Of a DNA stretch of 43,801 bases, positions 38,065 to 43,801 are shown piece by piece. The DNA is from a virus: IMG/VR virus record IMGVR_UViG_3300012926_000008, positions 1-43,801 of that record; one strand, given 5' to 3'. A program made the position numbers and the translations under genes. A model generated the notes under the pieces. The model was not told the origin of the DNA, made no database searches, and saw nothing but the letters and a program-made list of their open reading frames with translations. How positions within the stretch are numbered: position 1 is the first letter of the stretch; each line of letters opens with the position of its first letter.

Positions 38065-39813
38065 TCAGTTGCCGGTCTTGCCGAGCAGCGGAATGTTAAA
38101 GGCGCTCGCGACCTTCAACGACTCCACGCCGACCATGGCGAGAGCCTCGAAGTTCTCCGTGAACTGGATGTAGTCGTTCGTGCCGACCAGCGTCGAGTCC
38201 CGGACCACACCGATGTCCAGCGTGCCGCCGTCGAGGAACAGGAACGTTCCCTCAGCGAACAGGTACCACGTGACCGTGGTCGGGTACAGGAGCAGCGCAC
38301 CCGCAGCCTGCGCACCGACGAGAGCAGAGTCATCGATGTGCCATGCGACGTTCACGTTGCGGGCCGACAGCCAACCCTCAATCGTGCCGTCACCCTCACC
38401 GAGGACACTCTCGCTCGTCGGGGTCTTCGACATCGCGATGTCGTCGCGGATCGCGTCCCGCACCCATGCCGGGGCGATGACCCGGAGCGGGGCATCGGCG
38501 GCCATGCGGTGCCGGGTCCGGTACGCCACAGCGCCCTGAGCGACCTGCGGCAGCCAGTCGCGGGTGATACCCAGCGGAGTGCCGGGGTTCGCCACCGTGA
38601 CAGCCGTAGACAGGGTCGTCATCGCCGAGAGCAGGGTCTGCTCCGCGAGGCGGGCCTGAGCGATCAGCCCAAGATCCGTGTTGCGGGCCACCATCTCCGG
38701 GTAGGCGCGGTTCATGAAGTTACCGAACTGCATCTCCAGCGTCACCGCCGAGATCGTCGCGGTCTGCTCGGCGCCGCACGCGACGATCAGCTTGTTCTTC
38801 GTCGCACCACCCGGGGTCGTGTCAGTCGCGGCGGTCCACACACCGACCGAGCCAGTGACACCGGAAAGCTTCGGTGGGGTGATGAACCGGATACCGCCAC
38901 GCTGCGCCCGGAAGCCGGGAAGGGCGCCCCGCACCGGGCGGTCCGTCACGCCGATACCGAACACGTCGTAGCGGGGCTCCAGCGGGGCACAGTACCCACC
39001 GGACGCGACGAGGGCCTTCACGTGACTGGCGTCGCGGCCGATGACCTCAGCGATCTTCTCCGCGTTGCCTTCCATGTCCCCGGCCATCAACATCCGGTCG
39101 TCGGACGGGTCAGGCGACTTCACCGACGCGACGAGCACATGCTCACCGTCGCCGCGTGCGCCACGCAGGGCCGATACCTTGTCGGTTAGGGCCTGGATGA
39201 ACTGGGCACGGTCCGTGAACTGCATGCCCGCGCTCACATGCGGCACGTCCGCGCCGGCCACAACAACGTTTGACGCCGCGACAGGGGTTGCCAGCGGCTG
39301 ACGGTCCTCGGGAACACTGGGAGTGTCCACCTTGGCCTCCTCCTCGTTCTCGGCCGTCACGGTCGTGTCGGCAGTCTCAGGGTCGTTCTCGGGGGATGGT
39401 GCGGGTTCCTCGCCAGCAGGGGCCGTATCAGCCTCCACGGGCTGCTCACCGGCCGTCTCAGGCTCGGCGGGGGCATCGGCAGGCGGGTCGGTCACGTCAG
39501 CCACAGGGACCTCCGTAGTCGCGGCGGCCGCGATGTCCATCGCGGCGTCCGGGTTCGCGCCCGGCTCCAGCGACGCATCGTCATCACCGTCAGCGTCCGG
39601 GTCAGACACGTCGATGCCACGGGACTGCGCCTCAGCCTGAACCTGATCCAAGGCGTCAGCAGCGGACGACATGCCGTCAAGGTCATCGCCAGTGTCGGCG
39701 GCCTCGAACGCGGCAACGATCTCAGTTTCCAGCCCGGCCAGTTCATCGTTCGACAACTGGGCAATGTTGGCCAGTTTGTCCTGGTAGCCGGTGCCGTCGG
39801 TTGGTGCCGTCAT
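38065..39813 (-). CDS. Major capsid protein with acidic N-terminal scaffold region
   Basis: The product has 582 residues. Residues 1-190 are acidic and Ala/Glu/Pro-rich with helices (LANIAQLSNDELAGLETEIV), suited to act as a built-in scaffold that the protease removes. From about residue 200, YDVFGIGVTDRPVRGALPGF, GGIRFITPPKLSGVTGSVGV, LPQVAQGAVAYRTRHRMAAD and ALMYP-like GALLLYPTTVTWYLFAEG fit an HK97-fold capsid. It follows the protease region. The ribosome site is buried in a hairpin (see 39821-39849). Confidence 0.85.
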   Translation of the reverse strand: MTAPTDGTGYQDKLANIAQLSNDELAGLETEIVAAFEAADTGDDLDGMSSAADALDQVQAEAQSRGIDVSDPDADGDDDASLEPGANPDAAMDIAAAATTEVPVADVTDPPADAPAEPETAGEQPVEADTAPAGEEPAPSPENDPETADTTVTAENEEEAKVDTPSVPEDRQPLATPVAASNVVVAGADVPHVSAGMQFTDRAQFIQALTDKVSALRGARGDGEHVLVASVKSPDPSDDRMLMAGDMEGNAEKIAEVIGRDASHVKALVASGGYCAPLEPRYDVFGIGVTDRPVRGALPGFRAQRGGIRFITPPKLSGVTGSVGVWTAATDTTPGGATKNKLIVACGAEQTATISAVTLEMQFGNFMNRAYPEMVARNTDLGLIAQARLAEQTLLSAMTTLSTAVTVANPGTPLGITRDWLPQVAQGAVAYRTRHRMAADAPLRVIAPAWVRDAIRDDIAMSKTPTSESVLGEGDGTIEGWLSARNVNVAWHIDDSALVGAQAAGALLLYPTTVTWYLFAEGTFLFLDGGTLDIGVVRDSTLVGTNDYIQFTENFEALAMVGVESLKVASAFNIPLLGKTGN

Positions 39814-39820
39814 GCGACGC

Positions 39821-39849
39821 CTCCAAAGGACAGATGGTCAACTTTGGAG
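39821..39849 (-). promoter_or_regulatory. Hairpin masking the capsid ribosome site
   Basis: On the minus strand CTCCAAAG pairs perfectly with CTTTGGAG across a 13-base loop. The right arm contains the GGAG of the capsid ribosome site, 8 bases before the ATG at 39813. The stem would limit initiation unless opened, or protect the 5' end of a processed transcript. Confidence 0.65.
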
Positions 39850-39942
39850 GGGAGCCCAATCAGCACGCCTCGTAATCAGAACGAACGGTAACACACAGTA
39901 CGACGGGGGTCCGTTAGCACCGACGTCCCGGGGGTGTCGCTT

Positions 39943-40758
39943 TCACTCGGCAGGAACACACACAGCGTATGGAGTGGTCGGGTTCCCCGGATCGCCCAGC
40001 GCAGGAGACGGTGGAGTGACAGTCGCCGTTGATGGGCAGGCACTCGGTAGAAGCACACTCACAATGATCGGGTCACCCCGAGACATGACGAACGTCAAAG
40101 TAAGGGTGCCGCCGTTCTGGCTAGCTTGAATGCCGGTCACTGAAGTAGCGTCGGGAGGCGTGGTGCCGCTAGTTCCATTAGTTCCATCAGAGCCTTTACT
40201 GCCCGGCAGGCCGTTAGCGCCACTCAACCCAGATTCACCGGGACTACCGTTCACACCAGACGGACCCACGGAACCGGCTGGTGCGGTATGCGCAACCAAA
40301 TACGAGTTCACGAATGCTTGCAGCACCATGTAATCAATCGGTGGAGGATGCGCCTTCAGGTAAATGTTCACTGCGGTCTGCACCTGCGTATCTGAAGGCC
40401 CCGGGCCAGCAGGACCCGTCGGTCCCGGGATGGGCGTCGGGGTTGCGGTAGCCAGTACAGATGCCTGCACACATAAGGAAGGGTTGTCAGCGCGGAACGC
40501 CGCATCCGTCCGGCATTGCTGCTGAACGTTCTTCGCGAGCGCCTTACCCTGGTTCGCTACCGACCCGACCGCCGACGCGGACGCCACTGCCGACGTCTTC
40601 CCCGACAGGGCACTGTCCTTCGCGGACACGTCAGTAGTGTGCCGAACAGTCAGCCACGACATCCACAAGATCAGGATGACCCCACCGGTGACGGCCGCAG
40701 CAAGGGCTCTACGGCGCTTCCTCCGGAGCCCGTTCGTCTCGGTTCGCGATGTCACCAC
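39943..40758 (-). CDS. Membrane-anchored collagen-like protein
   Basis: The product has 271 residues. A basic start (RRKRRRALAAAVTGGVILIL) leads into a membrane helix (about 19-36). Gly-x-y triplets follow in two blocks (GPTGPAGP and GSVGPSGVNGSPGESGLSGA onward), which should form a triple helix. The C-terminal part is beta-rich with two Cys. Collagen-like segments are common in phage fibres, but an N-terminal anchor suggests a host-envelope protein. It overlaps the preceding coiled-coil gene by 50 bases; both may form one complex. Confidence 0.7.
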   Translation of the reverse strand: MVTSRTETNGLRRKRRRALAAAVTGGVILILWMSWLTVRHTTDVSAKDSALSGKTSAVASASAVGSVANQGKALAKNVQQQCRTDAAFRADNPSLCVQASVLATATPTPIPGPTGPAGPGPSDTQVQTAVNIYLKAHPPPIDYMVLQAFVNSYLVAHTAPAGSVGPSGVNGSPGESGLSGANGLPGSKGSDGTNGTSGTTPPDATSVTGIQASQNGGTLTLTFVMSRGDPIIVSVLLPSACPSTATVTPPSPALGDPGNPTTPYAVCVPAE

Positions 40759-41143
40759 GCCTCCGCAGCCTCGTCAGCTCGGACTCTAATCTAGCAATCT
40801 CCGTTTGCAGCCGGGCGATTTCCTGTTCCAGCCGTAGGGCTTGCTGCTCGCGCCACGTGATCTCCACTTTCAGGCCTTCAGCGTGGGATTCGGCTACCGC
40901 GACCCGCATTTTGATGTCGTTGATTTCGTCGTGGAGACGGGCGTTTTCGGTCTCCAACGTATCCACACGGGTCCGGGACAAATCTAGACGTTCCTGTACG
41001 GCGGTCAGTTGTTTCTGCTGGTCCTCGCCTGCGCGTTGCTGCCTTTTGTCCGCGTAAAACACGGACCGGACCCCGTACACCACTAGACCCGAACCGAACA
41101 CGCCACCGGCTACGGTGGGGATCACGTCGGACAGCACTGTCAT
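40709..41143 (-). CDS. Membrane-anchored coiled-coil protein
   Basis: The product has 144 residues. Residues 5-24 (SDVIPTVAGGVFGSGLVVYG) are a hydrophobic N-terminal anchor. About residues 35-128 form one long coiled coil with heptads such as LDLSRTRVDTLETENARLHD and LEQEIARLQTEIARLESELT. Proteins of this kind appear in phage lysis or exclusion modules (for example Rz-like spanins or superinfection proteins); here the partner appears to be the collagen-like protein. Role unproved. Confidence 0.7.
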   Translation of the reverse strand: MTVLSDVIPTVAGGVFGSGLVVYGVRSVFYADKRQQRAGEDQQKQLTAVQERLDLSRTRVDTLETENARLHDEINDIKMRVAVAESHAEGLKVEITWREQQALRLEQEIARLQTEIARLESELTRLRRRGDIANRDERAPEEAP

Positions 41144-41297
41144 CCTGTTTTCTCATCGTAGCCACGCACCCGGCACCCCTAACAGTCTGTAAGTGTTGGT
41201 GCGCGTAACGCATGCGCGTATGCAGAATATCCTGTTAACCGCCTGGCAAGATCGTAACGACACGGCAAGATCACCCCGTGTGGTTAACGATCCGGGG
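41144..41297. other. Intergenic region after the protease gene
   Basis: No gene is seen. On the minus strand ACACGG pairs with CCGTGT across ten bases just after the protease stop, without a U-run. GGCAAGATC occurs twice 17 bases apart and GCGTAACGCATGCGCGTATGC-like near-palindromic DNA lies further on. These may be processing or regulatory sites. Confidence 0.4.
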
Positions 41298-42059
41298 TCA
41301 CCGGCCGATACGGGCCCGCAACGCTCGCTTCTCCAACTGGTGCTCCACCCTGGCGTCGATCGCCGCCGTGAGCGCGGCAGGGTCGGTGAAGAACGCGTCC
41401 AGCATGCGCACCCCGAACATGTCCTGAGCACCCGCTGCGACCAGCGCCGTGACAGCACCGGATGCGACCAGGCATTCCGCGCGGGGTACGGGGAACCCGG
41501 GTGCGTTCACTTGGCACACGGCGATCAGCTCTAGCGCGCCGTTGATGACCCGCCAGTCACCGCTAGGTGCCGAGGCGCGCAACGCGCGGATCTGTTCCGG
41601 GGTGGCATCCGACCGCAGCGACCCCGCGACCCAGATACCGTGCCTGTCCTCCCCAGCGTTCACGTCGGCGATAGCGGAACGGGTGTCGTCGTAATGCTGC
41701 ACGGCGCGCCCAGCATCAGCACTGAGAGGTGCGTGGCCGCCGGCTAGGGTCAACTGCCCGACCGGCTGGTCGGAGCCGTTAGCGGTCGCCACAACCCCGG
41801 TGCGGAAGTAGCTGTAGTTTGACCTCGACTTGGGCGGCCGGACATTCCCGGGCAAACCAGTATGTGTAGAGTTCCATGAGGCGATATGCCCGAACACTTG
41901 ACCCGCTGGCGTCACAGTTATGGGTGTCGGCCGTAGCATCTCCGGCGGCTGAAACCACTCCGCAGGTGGCTGCACCGGGCCAGCGTCAGCCGTCAACGCC
42001 GCGATCAACGGCTCATCCAAACGCAGCGGGTCCGCCTCGCGGAAGATTGAGATCGTCAT
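41298..42059 (-). CDS. Capsid maturation protease
   Basis: The product has 253 residues. PAGQVFGHIASWNSTHTGLP (about 51-70) and later SNYSYFRTGVVATANG, then VGQLTLAGGHAPLSADAG, contain the His and Ser blocks found in actinophage prohead proteases of the S78-like kind. It lies between the MuF-like gene and the capsid gene, the usual place. It would remove the capsid N-terminal region once the prohead is built. It has a helical C-terminus (ALTAAIDARVEHQLEKRALR). Confidence 0.75.
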   Translation of the reverse strand: MTISIFREADPLRLDEPLIAALTADAGPVQPPAEWFQPPEMLRPTPITVTPAGQVFGHIASWNSTHTGLPGNVRPPKSRSNYSYFRTGVVATANGSDQPVGQLTLAGGHAPLSADAGRAVQHYDDTRSAIADVNAGEDRHGIWVAGSLRSDATPEQIRALRASAPSGDWRVINGALELIAVCQVNAPGFPVPRAECLVASGAVTALVAAGAQDMFGVRMLDAFFTDPAALTAAIDARVEHQLEKRALRARIGR

Positions 42060-42080
42060 GATGCCTCCGATGGGGAGTCG

Positions 42081-42097
42081 TCCGGTACACTTGAACG
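42081..42097 (+). promoter_or_regulatory. Candidate leaderless promoter of the HNH gene
   Basis: TACACT (42086-42091) ends 6 bases before the ATG at 42098; no ribosome site lies in between. The same hexamer with similar spacing precedes the gene at 4958. No -35 is evident. Confidence 0.45.
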
Positions 42098-42619
42098 ATG
42101 CCCGAATGCATCCATAGCACCGTAGGTGATTGTAGTTCTAGCCGTCTCCGGCGGGGGATGTGCGAGCGGCATTACCGTCGAGTTGCCGCAACAGGAACAC
42201 CCGTAAAAAGAGCAACCGGATGGGGAACGCTCGTCGTCAAGCAAGAGGACGGATGCTGGATCTGGCAGGGGCCACCTAGTAACGCGGGATACGGCAGCTA
42301 CAACGTCCACAACGACCGGACCTACATCGCTCACCGATACGTCTACGAACTGCACAAGGGACCGGTGCCTGACGGTTTGGATTTGGACCATCTCTGCATG
42401 GTCAAGATGTGCGTCAATCCGGACCATCTTGAGCCGGTGACCCGTAAAGAGAACCACCGCCGCCGTATCGCTGCTCGGACTCGCTGCAAACATGGTCATG
42501 ACTTGAGCCTGCCCGGTGCTTTCATCCCGGGGACTAGTCAATGCCATCCGTGTCGACTGGCTGTGTACCGCAGGGTTCGGGAACGGCGAAAGAGGGAATC
42601 CCAAGCAACTGGTGGCTAG
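42098..42619 (+). CDS. HNH homing endonuclease, mobile insertion
   Basis: The product has 173 residues. YIAHRYVYELHKGPVPDGLD then LDHLCMVKMCVNPDHLEPVT is an HNH_3 nuclease core with the two Cys that structure the finger and HLEPVT at the C-terminal helix. A Cys-rich N-terminus (CIHSTVGDCSSSRLRRGMC) and a C-terminal CKHGHDL plus CHPC finger help DNA binding. It lies on the opposite strand exactly between the MuF-like and protease genes, ending 2 bases from the MuF stop. This is typical of free-standing homing endonucleases. Confidence 0.9.
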   Translation: MPECIHSTVGDCSSSRLRRGMCERHYRRVAATGTPVKRATGWGTLVVKQEDGCWIWQGPPSNAGYGSYNVHNDRTYIAHRYVYELHKGPVPDGLDLDHLCMVKMCVNPDHLEPVTRKENHRRRIAARTRCKHGHDLSLPGAFIPGTSQCHPCRLAVYRRVRERRKRESQATGG

Positions 42620-42621
42620 GT

Positions 42622-43801
42622 TCATTTGCCACCCCGGTCTAACTTCGCATGCTGCGCTGGCCACAGACCCGTGGCGATTTTATGAAGCTCATTGCATTGG
42701 CCCTTGACGGCGTACTCATTATGCACGTACTTGGATAGCAAACGGACACATCGTGACCAGTCACCACTTTCACCCCACCGCACGCGAGCGGAGCCTTTCC
42801 CGTGAGTCCAATACTCGCGAAGTTGGTCAGGTGTCCGTGTATGCGCGGCAACGTCAGCCACCACTGGCTCAGCGCTAGCCTTGACCGGCGCCTTCACCGG
42901 AGGTGCCTTAGGCGGCGCGGGGGTACCGGCAGGCGGGAACTGCTTAGCCAACTGTGCGTCGATAGCAGCAATCTGCGCCTTCAACTGGGCGTCCAGTTTC
43001 GCTTTACTAGCAGCGTTCGCTTTCGTTGCTGCCGTATGCCGCGCTGTTTCCTTCGCGGTTGCTTCCGCACGGCGGGTTTGCCAGGCGAGACGCCGTTGCG
43101 CTTCCGCTACCCGCATCGCCTTTCGATCCGCCGGGCTAGCAGCCGCGTACTGTCGCATGTAGTCGATACGGTGCTGCTGCTCCCCGAGCAGCGACGTGGA
43201 TTGCGCGTCCAGGAACTTCTGATGCTGCGCCGTTTCCGTCGCCGATGCAGTTTTCTCTTTCGCCGCTACCGCGTTACGCAACGCTGTCTTCTGCACTTGC
43301 GCGGCCTTAGTCGCAGCCGCCTTCTTAGCGGCAGCGGCTTTCTTCGCGGCAGCCGAGCCACCCCCGCCGCCTGCACCTTTCGGGGTTTTGTACGGCTTCG
43401 CTATCACCGTTTTCGCTGTTGGCGCGGCATGCGGTGCGGTCGTTTTCCGGTTCGCCTCTAACGCGTTCGCCTGACTACCACCGCCGGCAGTCCATTTCCC
43501 GGTCGGGTCGCGTGATTCTGACGGGTTGAACGCCGCTGTGACCGGGCCGAGGGGGATGTTGCGTTGGTCGGCGCCGTGCCACACCCCGACCTGATCGAAG
43601 TTGAGTGGGGTGCCGCCGAGACCGTCTGTTGGTACCGGGTCAGCCCCGTACTGCCTGGTCACGTGCGGGGTGAACGAGTGGTCGGACTGCTGGGTAACAC
43701 CGTTACCGGCGAGATGGTCGATGAGTGACTGCCGTGCCTCCGGTAGGCCCGGCACATCGGCGAGCGCCACCTGTACCGGGTTGTCGGCGTTGTCGCTTCC
43801 C
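42622..43801 (-). CDS. MuF/portal-associated protein C-terminus with 2H-phosphoesterase-like motif, partial
   Basis: The frame is open to the window edge, so the N-terminus is missing; 393 residues are visible. HSFTPHVTRQYG near the start is an HxT motif of the 2H phosphoesterase family. A long Ala/Lys helical region follows (AAAKKAAAAKKAAATKAAQV). The C-terminal SGDWSRCVRLLSKYVHNEYA, VKGQCNELHKIATGLWPAQH resembles the end of actinophage MuF or protease fusion proteins. It probably takes part in prohead assembly. It is the first visible gene of the structural operon, which continues beyond the window. Confidence 0.7.
   Translation of the reverse strand, partial: GSDNADNPVQVALADVPGLPEARQSLIDHLAGNGVTQQSDHSFTPHVTRQYGADPVPTDGLGGTPLNFDQVGVWHGADQRNIPLGPVTAAFNPSESRDPTGKWTAGGGSQANALEANRKTTAPHAAPTAKTVIAKPYKTPKGAGGGGGSAAAKKAAAAKKAAATKAAQVQKTALRNAVAAKEKTASATETAQHQKFLDAQSTSLLGEQQHRIDYMRQYAAASPADRKAMRVAEAQRRLAWQTRRAEATAKETARHTAATKANAASKAKLDAQLKAQIAAIDAQLAKQFPPAGTPAPPKAPPVKAPVKASAEPVVADVAAHTRTPDQLREYWTHGKGSARVRWGESGDWSRCVRLLSKYVHNEYAVKGQCNELHKIATGLWPAQHAKLDRGGK

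Noticed and set aside
42056-42664. 202-residue ORF on the minus strand under the HNH gene
   Set aside because: It overlaps the clear HNH endonuclease on the other strand along its whole length, shows no family motif, and its composition is that of an antisense frame.
1-43801. CRISPR arrays and insertion sequences
   Set aside because: I saw no regularly spaced direct repeats of 25-40 bases, and no transposase motifs or terminal inverted repeats of the usual kind.

Overview
The window looks like most of the genome of a siphovirus-type phage, or a prophage, of a high-GC actinomycete. The evidence is a terminase, capsid, tail chaperone, tape measure and lysis set in one window, a high-GC sequence, 4-base GTGA/ATGA gene overlaps, an Lsr2-like protein, a DUF397 protein and a StrG-like oxygenase. 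The last three point to Streptomyces or a relative, but the host is an inference. No integrase, DNA polymerase, primase or portal N-terminus is visible, so the window is a fragment; the outermost genes at both ends are cut.

Layout. 1-778 (minus) holds small coupled genes running leftward off the window. 869-2721 (plus) holds small coupled genes ending in a helix-turn-helix protein. 2969-3304 (minus) is a winged-helix regulator. 3485-5815 (plus) is a coupled run of small genes ending in Lsr2-like and DUF397 proteins. 5816-6631 is a gene-free, highly structured stretch with three tRNA T-arm-like hairpins. 6632-9157 is the large terminase, interrupted in its ATP-binding loop by an intein with class 3 features and a LAGLIDADG endonuclease. 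9231-11595 holds small membrane and secreted proteins and a metallophosphoesterase. 11829-14508 holds probable virion proteins, one with a long Pro/Arg/Val repeat tail. 14560-20489 is a coupled cassette of five glycosyltransferase-like proteins, a StrG-like oxygenase and two methyltransferases, probably for virion glycosylation. 20499-21202 holds small genes. From 43801 down to 21199 (minus) lies the structural and lysis operon: MuF/portal-like C-terminus, protease, two membrane proteins, major capsid, connector and tail proteins, deacetylase tail fibre, GH25 lysin, holin, chaperones with a TTTCCCT frameshift site, tape measure, tail-tip proteins and a papain-like protein. Two plus-strand genes, an HNH endonuclease and a CGNR-like zinc protein, sit inside it as insertions.

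Regulation. A 15-bp palindrome, TTGAC-N5-GTCAA with minor variation, occurs nine times, always in intergenic DNA at the head of a transcription unit. In most copies its first half is the -35 box and a TANNNT-like -10 follows 17-18 bases later; in two copies the palindrome lies just upstream of the -10. In six cases the predicted transcript begins at the start codon, so the mRNA would be leaderless. This looks like a genome-wide operator-promoter regulon, with the regulator at 2969-3304 as one candidate controller. Together with the operator-driven structured RNA region, it is the most unusual system in the window.
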